Positions 10,769 through 26,089 of a stretch of 64,000 bases of DNA are shown one piece after another. The stretch is from NCBI GenBank assembly GCA_022376925.1, contig JAIOJX010000004.1, positions 181,255,501 through 181,319,500 of the forward strand, in the 5' to 3' direction. How positions within the stretch are numbered: position 1 is the first letter of the stretch; the number at the start of each line of letters is the position of its first letter. The translations under genes were made by a program, and so were the position numbers. The notes beneath the pieces were generated by a model. That model was given only the letters and a program-made list of their open reading frames with translations. It ran no database searches and had not been told where the DNA came from. This DNA is from Tragulus kanchil. Lineage: Eukaryota; Chordata; Mammalia; Artiodactyla; Tragulidae.

Positions 10769-11375
10769 GACTTCCTGGTTGCTCCGTGGTTAAGAGTCTG
10801 CCTTCGGGCTTCCCCTGGTGGTCCAGTGGTTAAAGACACCGCCTTGCAGTGCAAGGGGCGCCGGTTCGATCCCTGGCCTGGGAAGATCCCACGTGCTGCG
10901 GAGCGGCTGGACCCATGTGTCCAATTACCGAGCCGGAGTTCTGGCGCGCGTGCGCCCAGAGCCAGTGCTCTACGACAACAGTGGCCACTGCGATGGGAGG
11001 CCTACAAGGGCCAAAGAACAAAGACGGATGAAAATAGAGAAACGAAAGACCAATAGAAGTGGCCCGCCCATCCCCCTCCCTCCCCACCCCACCTTCCAAA
11101 AGATAAATAAATAAATAAAACTTAAAAAAACAAAACAAAACAACATTGGTAGAAAAAAAAAAAAAAAAGAGTCTGCCTTCGAGTGCAGGGGACGCAGGTT
11201 CCATCCTTGGTTGGGGAACGAAGATGCCCCATGCCTTGGAGCAGCTAAACCCAGGCGCCACAACTACAGAGCCCACGTGCCGCGATGAAAGACTGCACAC
11301 GATGTCACGAAGATCCCGTGTGCTGCAGCTAAGACCCGTCACAGCCCAATGAACAATAATTCTTTTTAAAAAGGA
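10769..11375 (+). mobile_element. Old CHR-type SINE split by a younger SINE
   Basis: The head is at 10769-10806 and the element resumes at 11168 (GAGTGCAGGGGACGCAGG to AAGACCCGTCACAGCCCAATG), with the insertion at 10807-11167 between. The flanking 14-bp repeat shows where the host was cut. Confidence 0.75.
10807..11167 (+). mobile_element. Young CHR-like SINE, full length, nested
   Basis: It has an A box (TGGTCCAGTGG), a B box (GGTTCGATCC), body GGAGCGGCTGGACCCATGTG, conserved 3' part GACCAATAGAAGTGGCC, a C-rich tract, (AAAT)n and poly(A). It is bounded by the perfect 14-bp target-site duplication AGAGTCTGCCTTCG at 10793-10806 and 11168-11181. Confidence 0.85.
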
Positions 11376-12490
11376 AGCAAGTCAGTAGGTCCAGCCTATA
11401 CTCAAAGTCGAGAACAGAGAGGAGGGAACACAGGGTATGAATACCAGGGCACTGAGGATCATTAAGAGTCACAGTAGAAGCTCCACCATCAATTCAGTCA
11501 AAATTAATAGGGCATTTTGTTTGGGGTGATTTTTCAAAAGAATACAATTCATCTGGTTCTTCACCTGCCCTGAGTTTATCAGCAGAGACCAATTTGCTGG
11601 GTGACCTGACAAATCACTCCCTCTCTCTGGGTGTCAGTTTCTTTATTTGTAAAATAAAGAGATTGGATTAGTTAATCTCAAAGATCCTTTCCAGCTCTGA
11701 CTTGCTGCTTCTATGCTTTCCTCATTAAAAGATACTTAGCACTTCGATCTAGGCATTAATCATCCATTATACAATAAATCGTTTTATCCTATTCATGCTA
11801 CAAATGTCACAAATGCCTTTGAAAAATGCATGACTGTGCATAAGAATATGAGTAAGAAAAGAAATACACTTAGGAAAAAGGAACATAACCCTGAAAGCTG
11901 CAGGGGCTCTTGACGAGGCCAACGCCGGCCCTCAAATCAGACTCAAAGGCCTGCTCTTTGGAAGACAGACTGAGATTACACCAGAAATGGTGCCTGTTCG
12001 TGGCTCTCCTCTCCTCCGTGCTCGTCAAGCTGCTTCCTCTCCTTGAACGACCAGTTAGTAAAAATGGACAAAACCCTATTTGCAAGAGGCAAATAGTCCC
12101 CGGGATGGGGGATCTGGGCCAATACCCCTCTCGGCTGGGGCTCTGCTGGGGGCCCCTCGGGAGCGCTGGGCGGTATAGATAGGGGAGAATACAGAAGGCA
12201 AATATTGCAAAGGAGGAAGAGGAGTCTTGGGTTCCTCGAGAAAGACCTTTGAGGCACTGATGGTGGACGTGACCCAGTCTGCCAGGGTCCAGGAAGCAGG
12301 TCCTGTGCCGGGGTGATGGGTGGATGGAGCAGGGGGCTCCTTGGTTCCAGAGAGCCCTGGAGGCGGCACAGAGGGGCCACTCCTCAGGGACTGGCGGGCG
12401 ACCTCAGGCCTCCCTGTTCAGCCGTCCCTCCATCCGGGTTTCCAGAGCTTCTGTCATTTGAGACAAGCCTGCGTGTTTCTTTGTCTACAG
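11376..12490. other. Intergenic or TEX33 5' intron sequence
   Basis: A MIR(+) remnant lies at about 11600-11700 (TGTCAGTTTCTTTATTTGTA). 11700-12490 is otherwise unrecognised and includes a GC-rich part at 12090-12180. If the proposed first exon at about 9.6 kb is right, this is intron 1. Confidence 0.4.
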
Positions 12491-12549
12491 GACTCCGCCT
12501 GGAATTACTGCCCCGGAACAAGAGCCAATGGAGCTGGGCCACCGAGCAG
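12491..12549 (+). CDS. TEX33: TEX33 (CIMIP4) exon with start codon
   Basis: The exon follows a pyrimidine tract and TCTACAG acceptor and ends GCAG before GTAGGA at 12550. The ATG at 12528-12530 opens a 22-nt coding part reading MELGHRA plus the first base of a Gly codon, completed by GT at the start of the next exon (15332). The phase fits exactly and there is no other in-frame ATG in the exon, so I take this as the translation start. The 37 bp before it are 5' UTR. TEX33, now called CIMIP4, is a ciliary microtubule inner-type protein expressed mainly in testis. Confidence 0.75.
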
Positions 12550-13159
12550 GTAGGACGGGCAGGCAGGGTCACGCTGTGTGCCCAGGCGGGGCTTCTGGAG
12601 GGCCCACCTGGGGACCGCGGGGACCAGCCCCTTCCCCCGTCAGTCTTGCTTTGGCCTCTGGATCCACTGTGTGGCCCTAACTTCCGTGAGGCTCCTGTTT
12701 GAAGACAGAAGGAAGAGGAAGGACGTGGAGTATGGCTGAGACCCTCTTGTCTGCCGGGTCCTGGGATCAGGACCCCACCTCCACGCCCCCTCTCATAGAC
12801 CAACACAAGGTCCTGTGCCCAAGGCACAGTTGGGCCAAACAAACGGAAGCACTGGAGTTTGGAGCAGAGAAAGGTATCCTGCGGGGACAGGCAGAGAGAA
12901 CGGTGGCTCGTGCCCAGAAGCCTTGAGCTCCTGCGTGGTTTTCAGGGAGAAGGTTTTATAGGCGAGATTTGAGGTGCGGGCTGCAAGCTGTGTGGCTTCC
13001 TTCTCTCTGGTTGGTGGTGAAGTCTCAGGGCAGTGCCCTAGGGGTCTCGTGATCCGGCCTGAAGCTGCCATCCTCCACCAGGGTGGAGGCCTTAGTTTCT
13101 GCAGAAAAATTCAAAGATACCCTTGAGGAGGAACGGGGAGCCTGCTTGACTGATCTGAC
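12550..13159. other. TEX33: TEX33 intron sequence
   Basis: Unique-looking sequence between the ATG exon and the Bov-tA at 13160. No repeat or exon recognised. Confidence 0.5.
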
Positions 13160-13375
13160 TGGGTTTTCCAGGTGACTCAGTGGGTAAAGAATCCACCTGC
13201 CATGCGGGACACGCAGGTGTGATCCCTAGGTTGGGAAGGTCCCCTGGAGGAGGGCATGGCAGCCCACTCCAGTGTTCTTGCCTGGAGAATCCCATGGACA
13301 GAGGAGCCTGGCGGGCTACCGTCCATGGGGTCACAAAGAGTCGGACAAGACTGAGCGCACGCGCACACGTTGGCT
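13160..13375 (+). mobile_element. Bov-tA SINE
   Basis: Head with GACTCAGTGGGTAAAGAATC, then BovA body GAATCCCATGGACAGAGGAG and TCACAAAGAGTCGGACAAG. Little decayed. Confidence 0.85.
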
Positions 13376-15903
<2,528 letters not shown>

Positions 15904-15929
15904 TGAGCACTTGCTATGGGCCAGGCACT

Positions 15930-16080
15930 CTTTAGTCTTCACATCTCACTGTTCAATTTTCCCAAGAAGGGAGGTATTATAATTATCCTCATTTTACAGA
16001 TTAGAAGTCTAAGCTTTAGCAGGCTTAAAAAATTAACCCAAGTTAAACCGGAACCAAACTAGCTGGCAGATTCTGGAGCC
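15930..16080 (-). mobile_element. MIR SINE remnant
   Basis: TATCCTCATTTTACAGATTA in the reverse MIR orientation, with TTGAGCACTTGCTATGGGCC just before it. Confidence 0.6.
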
Positions 16081-16126
16081 GGTTAATGGCTTTGCACTTA
16101 CAAGACTTATGCTTGAAATCAGATGC

Positions 16127-16452
16127 CTTTTTTTTTTTTTTTTTTAATGGTTTCTTTGGAGGGGGGCGAGTTGGGGAGAGAGGGGGGTGGGCGGGCCACT
16201 TCTATTGGTCTTTCATTCATCTATTTTTCATCCATCCTTGTTCTTTGGCCCATGTGGGCCTCCCATCGCGGTGGCCTCTGTTGTCACAGAGCACCGGCTC
16301 TGGGTGCATGTGCTCCAGAGCTCCGACTCGGTAATTGGACACATTGGTCCAGCCACTCCGTGGCACGTGGGATCTTCCCAGGCCAGGGATTAAACTGGCG
16401 CCCCTTGCACTGCAAGGCGGTGTCCTTACCCACTGGACCACCAGGGAAGCTC
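16127..16452 (-). mobile_element. Young CHR-like SINE with perfect target-site duplication
   Basis: Reverse-strand member of the same subfamily as 10807-11167, inserted in a TEX33 intron. The target-site duplication GAAATCAGATGC is at 16115-16126 and 16453-16464. The T run at 16128 is the reverse of the poly(A) tail. Confidence 0.85.
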
Positions 16453-16504
16453 GAAATCAGATGCTTTTGACTTAAGTCTCCTTGAGGGGACAGGATTGAT
16501 TGAG

Positions 16505-16615
16505 AATCAGAAGACTTAGGTTTGAATCCTGGCTCTGCCCCTGAATCCTGGGAGACTTTGGATAAGCTACCTCTCCTCTCTGGGCCCCAGTCTCTTCACC
16601 TGCCAAGTGAGGCAG
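16505..16615 (+). mobile_element. MIR SINE remnant
   Basis: GGTTTGAATCCTGGCTCTGC followed by TCTGGGCCCCAGTCTCTTCA is a forward MIR core. Confidence 0.65.
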
Positions 16616-16894
16616 ACTAGAGCAGGCCGGCAAATACACAGCCTGCATGCATGGCAGACATCACCGGCTGATGCTGGCCCCTTTTCCCCGCTTGATACAT
16701 TATTGCAGAAACTCGGCAGATCAGCTGGAAGTTGAGATAAAACTTACCTTCATTCCTGCCCTTTGTGGTCAAACAAAGATATTTTGAGGCATTTTGAGAC
16801 ATAGTTTCAAAGCCACCATCTCAACTCTCATAATGGATACATTGTGCATCAAGTCAGGCATTAGTCATTGTTTCTTTTTGTTTGTTTGTTTGTT

Positions 16895-17040
16895 TGCTGC
16901 TGTTCAGTTGCTAAGTCATGTCCCACTTTGGACGGCAGCGCGCCAGGCTCCCCTGTCCTTCACTATCTTCTTTAACAGATGATAAATCTGGAGCTCAGAG
17001 AGGTGAAATGATCTGCCTGGGGTAACACAGAGCACGCAGA
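16895..17040 (-). mobile_element. BovA/BovB end fragment beside a MIR
   Basis: TTCAGTTGCTAAGTCATGTC to about 16965 is a short reverse Bov-type fragment. 16972-17040 (CAGATGATAAATCTGGAGCT) looks like a reverse MIR. Confidence 0.55.
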
Positions 17041-17379
17041 AGAGCCAGGGTCTCAAAGACTCTGGGCGGGGTCCCTTTCTCCTTTATCATCGTGAGGTGG
17101 GGTGACCCTTGGACCTGCTTGCTAGTCTGAGAGGTCAAAATCCTAAATGCCCTGCCCCACTTGAAGGATCTGGCCCCAACTTGAGGTTGGCAGTAGGATC
17201 ACGGTCTCTGCCCTTCTTGGCTTAGGGAATGTGCCATCTCTTTCTCTGGTCATCTTCGTCTTGGGCTTAAATCAAGAGATCTGCTTTTGTCTTTTTTTTT
17301 TTTTTTTAAATCCAATTGTGACCCAGATCCCCAAGTGTCATCAGGCTAGTAAATATCAGAACTGGAAGTTACTGAGACC

Positions 17380-17520
17380 ACCCAGTTCTGCCCCACCCTG
17401 ATTTTATGAGTAGGGGAATGGAGGCCCAGAGGGGAGCAGAGACTTGCCCATTATCAGCAGCTGGGACATGGCAGAGTTGGGACCCAAACCCAGGCTTCCT
17501 GGCTCCTAGGCCTGGGCTCA
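17380..17520 (-). mobile_element. MIR SINE remnant (copied at about 18469-18608)
   Basis: GGAATGGAGGCCCAGAGGGG followed by GGCAGAGTTGGGACCCAAAC fits a reverse MIR. Confidence 0.55.
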
Positions 17521-17700
17521 ACCACTCCTACCACTGCAGGAGGCCAGCGAGGGCTTCTTTCTCCAGCTGTGTGCGGGGCGAGTCCCTGCCCTGAGGCCCA
17601 GCTTCCCTTATTTATAAAATGTGGGAATAATACCACCTTCTAAAGAGGTCCCCTGGAGAGTTTCATAGACTGTACCCAGTGTGGGAAGAAGCTTTCATGA

Positions 17701-18078
<378 letters not shown>

Positions 18079-18788
18079 TAGGCCTCAGGGTATTGGGCCA
18101 GGGAGGACCTGGATCCCCAAAGGAATCTGAGACCCCAGGGTCTCAAAGACTCTGGGCGGGTCCCTTTCTCCTTTATCATCGTGAGGTGGGGTGACCCTTG
18201 GACCTGCTTGCTAGTCTGAGAGGTCAAAATCCTAAATGCCCTGCCCCACTTGAAGGATCTGGCCCCAACTTGAGGTTGGCAGTAGGATCACGGTCTCTGC
18301 CCTTCTTGGCTTAGGGAATGTGCCATCTCTTTCTCTGGTCATCTTCGTCTTGGGCTTAAATCAAGAGATCTGCTTTTGTCTTTTTTTTTTTTTTTAAATC
18401 CAATTGTGACCCAGATCCCCAAGTGTCATCAGGCTAGTAAATATCAGAACTGGAAGTTACTGAGACCACCCAGTTCTGCCCCACCCTGATTTTATGAGTA
18501 GGGGAATGGAGGCCCAGAGGGGAGCAGAGACTTGCCCATTATCAGCAGCTGGGACATGGCAGAGTTGGGACCCAAACCCAGGCTTCCTGGCTCCTAGGCC
18601 TGGGCTCAACCACTCCTACCACTGCAGGAGGCCAGCGAGGGCTTCTTTCTCCAGCTGTGTGCGGGGCGAGTCCCTGCCCTGAGGCCCAGCTTCCCTTATT
18701 TATAAAATGTGGGAATAATACCACCTTCTAAAGAGGTCCCCTGGAGAGTTTCATAGACTGTACCCAGTGTGGGAAGAAGCTTTCATGA

Positions 18789-19166
<378 letters not shown>

Positions 19167-19419
19167 TAGGCCTCAGGGTATTGGGCCAGGGAGGACCTGG
19201 ATCCCCAAAGGAATCTGAGACCCCAGGATACACCCCCAGGGACACTCATTTCATGGCCACCAAGGGCCACCTGTATGCCAGGCCTTGTGCCTAGTGCTGG
19301 AAATGTCCAGTTCCCTGGCAAGTCTGTCCTCCCTCTGCAGACGGTCCCTCCTGGTTGGCAGTCAGCCCTGCCTCTCCCCTGTACCTCTGATCTGGCCAAC
19401 TTTAGTTACAGTGACAGTA

Positions 19420-19500
19420 TCAGACTTCCTGGGTTCAAAGGTCAGCTCAGCCAATTGGTGTGACCTCAGGCAGGATCCTTAACCTCTCTGAGCCTCAGCC
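19420..19500 (+). mobile_element. MIR SINE remnant (copied at about 20502-20582)
   Basis: CTTCCTGGGTTCAAAGGTCA to CTTAACCTCTCTGAGCCTCA, forward MIR core. Confidence 0.6.
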
Positions 19501-19506
19501 AACTTT

Positions 19507-19942
19507 CTTGGTTATGGGTGTTCAGTTGCGTAGGCATGTCCGACTCTTTGCAACCTCATAGACTGCAGCACTCCAGGCTCCTCTGTCCTCCACTGTCTTT
19601 TGGAGTTTGCTTAAATTCATGTCCATTGAGTCGATGATGCTATCTAATCATCTCATCCTCTGCTGCCCCCTTTGCCTTCTGCCTTCAGTTTTTCCCAGCA
19701 TCACAGTCTTTGCCAAAGAATCAGCTCTCTCCATCAGGTGACCAAAGTATTGGAGCTTCAGCTTCAGCAACAGTCCTTTCAATGACTATTTAGGATTTAT
19801 TTCCTTTAGGATTGACTGGCTCGATTTCCTTGCAGTGCATAGGATTCTCAAGGGTCTTTTGCAGTACCACGATTTGAAAGCATCAATTCTGCTCACTCAG
19901 CCTTCTTTACGGTCCTGCTTTATGTACTTTCTTGGTACAGTG
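19507..19942 (-). mobile_element. BovB (RTE LINE) 3' fragment (copied at 20589-21024)
   Basis: Reverse-strand ruminant BovB sequence: GTCCGACTCTTTGCAACCTC, TTCCCAGCATCACAGTCTTT, ACCAAAGTATTGGAGCTTCA. No open frame remains. BovB in this context supports a ruminant source. Confidence 0.8.
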
Positions 19943-21024
19943 GGGCTTATAACACGGCAGGATTTTATGAGGAGCTGGCTTACTCTCTGACAGGCCAATA
20001 TTTTTCTTTCCCGGAGCCTAGTGGTGGCACCTCTGGGGCAACGTGTGGGTCCGAGGCCAGGGCATCTGCAGCAGGTCCTGTGAGCCTCTGGGGTCCTCAT
20101 CGTCTGGGGAGCATTCCTTGCAGATGGGGAACAGTTTTCCCTGGCCTCTCAGTTGTACGAGGTGGATCTGAAACTCAAATCCAGGGTTTTCTTCCACCTC
20201 CAAACTCGAGTCTTTTCCCAAGTACTGGGTCACCTCCGAACTATGTATTGGTTCCTCAGGGTATTGGGCCAGGAGGACCTGGATCCCCAAAGGAATCTGA
20301 GACCCCAGGATACACCCCCAGGGACACTCATTTCATGGCCACCAAGGGCCACCTGTATGCCAGGCCTTGTGCCTAGTGCTGGAAATGTCCAGTTCCCTGG
20401 CAAGTCTGTCCTCCCTCTGCAGACGGTCCCTCCTGGTTGGCAGTCAGCCCTGCCTCTCCCCTGTACCTCTGATCTGGCCAACTTTAGTTACAGTGACAGT
20501 ATCAGACTTCCTGGGTTCAAAGGTCAGCTCAGCCAATTGGTGTGACCTCAGGCAGGATCCTTAACCTCTCTGAGCCTCAGCCAACTTTCTTGGTTATGGG
20601 TGTTCAGTTGCGTAGGCATGTCCGACTCTTTGCAACCTCATAGACTGCAGCACTCCAGGCTCCTCTGTCCTCCACTGTCTTTTGGAGTTTGCTTAAATTC
20701 ATGTCCATTGAGTCGATGATGCTATCTAATCATCTCATCCTCTGCTGCCCCCTTTGCCTTCTGCCTTCAGTTTTTCCCAGCATCACAGTCTTTGCCAAAG
20801 AATCAGCTCTCTCCATCAGGTGACCAAAGTATTGGAGCTTCAGCTTCAGCAACAGTCCTTTCAATGACTATTTAGGATTTATTTCCTTTAGGATTGACTG
20901 GCTCGATTTCCTTGCAGTGCATAGGATTCTCAAGGGTCTTTTGCAGTACCACGATTTGAAAGCATCAATTCTGCTCACTCAGCCTTCTTTACGGTCCTGC
21001 TTTATGTACTTTCTTGGTACAGTG

Positions 21025-23260
21025 GGGCTTATAACACGGCAGGATTTTATGAGGAGCTGGCTTACTCTCTGACAGGCCAATATTTTTCTTTCCCGGAGCC
21101 TAGTGGTGGCACCTCTGGGGCAACGTGTGGGTCCGAGGCCAGGGCATCTGCAGCAGGTCCTGTGAGCCTCTGGGGTCCTCATCGTCTGGGGAGCATTCCT
21201 TGCAGATGGGGAACAGTTTTCCCTGGCCTCTCAGTTGTACGAGGTGGATCTGAAACTCAAATCCAGGGTTTTCTTCCACCTCCAAACTCGAGTCTTTTCC
21301 CAAGTACTGGGTCACCTCCGAACTATGACATTGTTTCCAGGGGTTAACTGACGGCCCACATGGGGGCCCTCACTCAGCAAGGGGCGACTTCTCTCTACCC
21401 TCACATTCCAGTTTGGCTTCATTGCAAAAGATCAAGTCTTTCTGGCCCCCTTCTGTCCTCCCTCCTTACTTCGTGCCTTCTCCAGGCCTCCGGGCCTGGC
21501 AAACCGCCTACCTGGCTCAGAGCCTCGTTACCCAAGGAACCAGACCACCACTGGAAAACTTCCTGAGCTTTCCTTTGGGCTTTAAAGAAGGGGTGGTGCT
21601 TGGGGAGAGAAGAGAGTCTCAGATTGTCCCGTTCTGAGTCTTGGGAGTTGGCCGTCCATGGCAATTCTCACTCAGTAGTTGTTACATATGTCTTTTTTTT
21701 TTTTTTTTTTTTTTACTGTGATGTCTACATATGTTTGATAGAATAATATAAAAAGCATCTGTTTACCCTTCACCCGGGGCTTCCCTGGTAGCTCAGGCAG
21801 TAAGGAATCTGCCTGCAATGCGGGAGACCTGGGTTTGCTCCCTTGGGAAGATACTCTGGAGTAGGGAATGGTTACCCACTTCAGTATTGCCTGGAGAATC
21901 GCATGGACAGAGGGGTCTGCAGGGGTACAGTCCATGGGAGTCACAGAGAGGAGGACCTGACTGAGCAACTAGCATGCACAGGCGCCCTCCTCCCAGCCTG
22001 AGAAACACAGCCGCGCCAACGGAGCAAACCCATGGAACTCCTCCAAAGGAGCTTGTATCAGCTTCTAAATTTTACTGAATTGTTGGTATCATGAGCTATC
22101 TTACAATTGGCCATGGCTCTGCAATTGACTCTGGACAATGGAGGGCTTATAACACGGCAGGATTTTATGAGGAGCTGGCTTACTCTCTGACAGGCCAATA
22201 TTTTTCTTTCCCGGAGCCTAGTGGTGGCACCTCTGGGGCAACGTGTGGGTCCGAGGCCAGGGCATCTGCAGCAGGTCCTGTGAGCCTCTGGGGTCCTCAT
22301 CGTCTGGGAGCATTCCTTGCAGATGGGGAACAGTTTTCCCTGGCCTCTCAGTTGTACGAGGTGGATCTGAAACTCAAATCCAGGGTTTTCTTCCACCTCC
22401 AAACTCGAGTCTTTTCCCAAGTACTGGGTCACCTCCGAACTATGACATTGTTTCCAGGGGTTAACTGACGGCCCACATGGGGGCCCTCACTCAGCAAGGG
22501 GCGACTTCTCTCTACCCTCACATTCCAGTTTGGCTTCATTGCAAAAGATCAAGTCTTTCTGGCCCCCTTCTGTCCTCCCTCCTTACTTCGTGCCTTCTCC
22601 AGGCCTCCGGGCCTGGCAAACCGCCTACCTGGCTCAGAGCCTCGTTACCCAAGGAACCAGACCACCACTGGAAAACTTCCTGAGCTTTCCTTTGGGCTTT
22701 AAAGAAGGGGTGGTGCTTGGGGAGAGAAGAGAGTCTCAGATTGTCCCGTTCTGAGTCTTGGGAGTTGGCCGTCCATGGCAATTCTCACTCAGTAGTTGTT
22801 ACATATGTCTTTATTTTTTTTTTTTTTTTACTGTGATGTCTACATATGTTTGATAGAATAATATAAAAAGCATCTGTTTACCCTTCACCCGGGGCTTCCC
22901 TGGTAGCTCAGGCAGTAAGGAATCTGCCTGCAATGCGGGAGACCTGGGTTTGCTCCCTTGGGAAGATACTCTGGAGTAGGGAATGGTTACCCACTTCAGT
23001 ATTGCCTGGAGAATCGCATGGACAGAGGGGTCTGCAGGGGTACAGTCCATGGGAGTCACAGAGAGGAGGACCTGACTGAGCAACTAGCATGCACAGGCGC
23101 CCTCCTCCCAGCCTGAGAAACACAGCCGCGCCAACGGAGCAAACCCATGGAACTCCTCCAAAGGAGCTTGTATCAGCTTCTAAATTTTACTGAATTGTTG
23201 GTATCATGAGCTATCTTACAATTGGCCATGGCTCTGCAATTGACTCTGGACAATGGAGGG
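21025..23260. repeat. Direct duplication G, period 1118 bp
   Basis: 21025-22142 recurs at 22143-23260. It overlaps duplication F, so about 300 bp occurs three times (near 19943, 21025 and 22143). Copies differ in one poly(T) run near 21690 and 22812. Confidence 0.95.
21779..21985 (+). mobile_element. Bov-tA SINE (copied at 22896-23102)
   Basis: Head GGCTTCCCTGGTAGCTCAGG, body ATTGCCTGGAGAATCGCATG and GACTGAGCAACTAGCATGCA. Confidence 0.85.
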
Positions 23261-23721
23261 ATCAGGGTGTCAAGCTCCCTGACCCCCCAAAACACACGCA
23301 GTCAACAATCCAAGTATTACTCTCTCTGCCCTCCAAGCAAAGGAGCTGATAAATAACTGATTGAAGGGCAGGAAGCTAAGAGAGTTTAACAGAAACAGGA
23401 CTCAAATCCTAGTTCTTTTGAGTTCATGTATTGTCATCTGTAACCAAACACAAACTTTCCCCCACACCTAGTTAATTTTTAAGGATCTGTAGAAGCAAGA
23501 TACAGGTACAATAATTATTGGGGGGAAAAAAATACACATATAGGTGGATCCATGCTGTTCAAACCCATATTGTTCAAGGGTCAACTGTATTGACACTCCA
23601 GAAATTGGCAAGCACTTTAAATTAGGGTGCTGCTTTCTGCACCCAGTTGTCAGTGTGCGTCACCGTCGGTCCCCCTCCGTCCGCCCAGGTTGGCCTTGGC
23701 ATTTGCTGCTCCAGTCTGGGA

Positions 23722-25957
23722 AGGCTCCTGTGGCTGGGTAGGAAGGGGAAAGAGGTAACAGGCGAGTTGGGGAAGGCACCAGGAAGGCGTTTTTTCTTAG
23801 TGCATTCTTTGACTCAAAGGATCACTCCAGGTGTTGCGATGAGAACAGATGTAAGGGAGCTGGGGTAGAAACAGAGAGAAGAGTGAGGCAGTGACTGAAA
23901 AAGCCCAGGTGGGGTGAACAATGGGGGCTTGGTCTAGTGAGCAGCACTAGTGCATTTCATGACTCTGCTGGGTACATTGGGCAGTGATGGGCTCCCCCTT
24001 TGGCTTAATTGGTAGAGACTCTGCCTTCCAGTACAGGAGATGCAGGAGACGCGGGTTCGATCCCTAGGGAGGGAAGATCCCCTGGAGGAGGAAATGACAA
24101 CCTACTCTAGTATTCTTGCCTGGGAAATCCCACGGACAGAGGAGCCTGGTGGGCTATAGTCCGTAGAGTCACAAAGAGTCAGACACGGTTGGGCATGCCA
24201 CCCCTCCTGCAACGTGACGGCACAGGGAGGCGGTGGTGAAGGTGACCTGATGCAGGCGTCTGGCTGTTTGTGTGAGGCAGAGCAAACACAGAACACTCAC
24301 CCATGGAGGTGGGGTACATGAGAAGGGAATTAAGGCTGACGTCAAGGTTTTTGACCTAAACAAAGGAAGAGATGGGATCTTCATTTACTAAGATAGAGAA
24401 GGGTCCAAGGGGAGGGGCTTGAAGACATCCTATGCCATGCTGAGTCATAAGGATAATCTTTTATATAGTCTTCTGAAATACTTAGCTTTGCGTTTCACAC
24501 TGAAGTCTTTAATCTAAAAGGAGTCGATTGCTGCTTTTAGTGTGAAGCAGGAATTCATCGTTAATTCCTCCTTTGTGTGGATTACCGATTTTCTCAGGAC
24601 CTTTTTTTTAAAAAAAAATTTTTAAAGATTTATTTATTTATTTATTTATTTAGGGTGGGGGACAGGTTGGGGAGGGAGAGGAGTGGGCGGGCCATTTCTA
24701 TTGGTCTTTCATTTATCTATTTTCATCCATCTCTGTTCTTTGGCCCATGTGGGCCTCCCATCACAGTGGCCTCTATTGTTGCAGAGCGCCGGCTCTGGGC
24801 ACATACGCTCAGAGCTCGGCTCGGTAATTGGACACATCAGTCCAGCCGCTCCCAGGTCCTGTGGCTGGGTAAAAAAGGGGTGGAGTGGGGGCAGGGTTTT
24901 AGTGCATTCTTTGACTCAAAGGATCACTCCAGGTGTTGCGATGAGAACAGATGTAAGGGAGCTGGGGTAGAAACAGAGAGAAGAGTGAGGCAGTGACTGA
25001 AAAAGCCCAGGTGGGGTGAACAATGGGGGCTTGGTCTAGTGAGCAGCACTAGTGCATTTCATGACTCTGCTGGGTACATTGGGCAGTGATGGGCTCCCCC
25101 TTTGGCTTAATTGGTAGAGACTCTGCCTTCCAGTACAGGAGATGCAGGAGACGCGGGTTCGATCCCTAGGGAGGGAAGATCCCCTGGAGGAGGAAATGAC
25201 AACCTACTCTAGTATTCTTGCCTGGGAAATCCCACGGACAGAGGAGCCTGGTGGGCTATAGTCCGTAGAGTCACAAAGAGTCAGACACGGTTGGGCATGC
25301 CACCCCTCCTGCAACGTGACGGCACAGGGAGGCGGTGGTGAAGGTGACCTGATGCAGGCGTCTGGCTGTTTGTGTGAGGCAGAGCAAACACAGAACACTC
25401 ACCCATGGAGGTGGGGTACATGAGAAGGGAATTAAGGCTGACGTCAAGGTTTTTGACCTAAACAAAGGAAGAGATGGGATCTTCATTTACTAAGATAGAG
25501 AAGGGTCCAAGGGGAGGGGCTTGAAGACATCCTATGCCATGCTGAGTCATAAGGATAATCTTTTATATAGTCTTCTGAAATACTTAGCTTTGCGTTTCAC
25601 ACTGAAGTCTTTAATCTAAAAGGAGTCGATTGCTGCTTTTAGTGTGAAGCAGGAATTCATCGTTAATTCCTCCTTTGTGTGGATTACCGATTTTCTCAGG
25701 ACCTTTTTTTTAAAAAAAAATTTTTAAAGATTTATTTATTTATTTATTTATTTAGGGTGGGGGACAGGTTGGGGAGGGAGAGGAGTGGGCGGGCCATTTC
25801 TATTGGTCTTTCATTTATCTATTTTCATCCATCTCTGTTCTTTGGCCCATGTGGGCCTCCCATCACAGTGGCCTCTATTGTTGCAGAGCGCCGGCTCTGG
25901 GCACATACGCTCCAGAGCTCGGCTCGGTAATTGGACACATCAGTCCAGCCGCTCCCC
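23722..25957. repeat. Direct duplication H, period 1102 bp with ragged edge
   Basis: 23722-24853 recurs at 24854-25957. The first 60 bp of the two copies align poorly (about 29 bp shorter in copy 2), after which they are nearly identical. Copy 1 stops in the middle of a SINE that is complete in copy 2. Confidence 0.95.
23990..24200 (+). mobile_element. Bov-tA SINE (copied at 25092-25302)
   Basis: Diverged head (TTGGCTTAATTGGTAGAGAC) followed by a clear BovA body (GGACAGAGGAGCCTGGTGGG). Confidence 0.8.
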
Positions 25958-26032
25958 AGGCCAGGGATCGACCCGGCGCCTCTTACACTGCAAGGCGATG
26001 TCCTTACCCACTGGACCACCAGGGGAAGCCCC
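25706..26032 (-). mobile_element. Young CHR-like SINE with target-site duplication
   Basis: Complete reverse-strand member with target-site duplication TCTCAGGACCTT at 25694-25705 and 26033-26044. The copy at 24603-24853 in duplication H is the same element cut short. Confidence 0.85.
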
Positions 26033-26089
26033 TCTCAGGACCTTTACTGAATAATCTCATCTTTCCCCCAGTGACCTGCAGTGGTTCCA

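Larger units (their letters stand above)
19171..21327. repeat. Direct duplication F, period 1083 bp
   Basis: 19171-20253 recurs at 20254-21327. It contains a MIR and a BovB fragment. A few non-matching bases (TATTGGTT) sit at the junction near 20246. Confidence 0.95.

Noticed and set aside
10820..10880. tRNA-like A and B boxes
   Set aside because: They belong to the tRNA-derived heads of SINEs (here and at the other insertions). No cloverleaf with a proper acceptor stem is present.
10463..11056. 197-codon open frame
   Set aside because: Its second half is a SINE read through in frame; the first half has no coding features.
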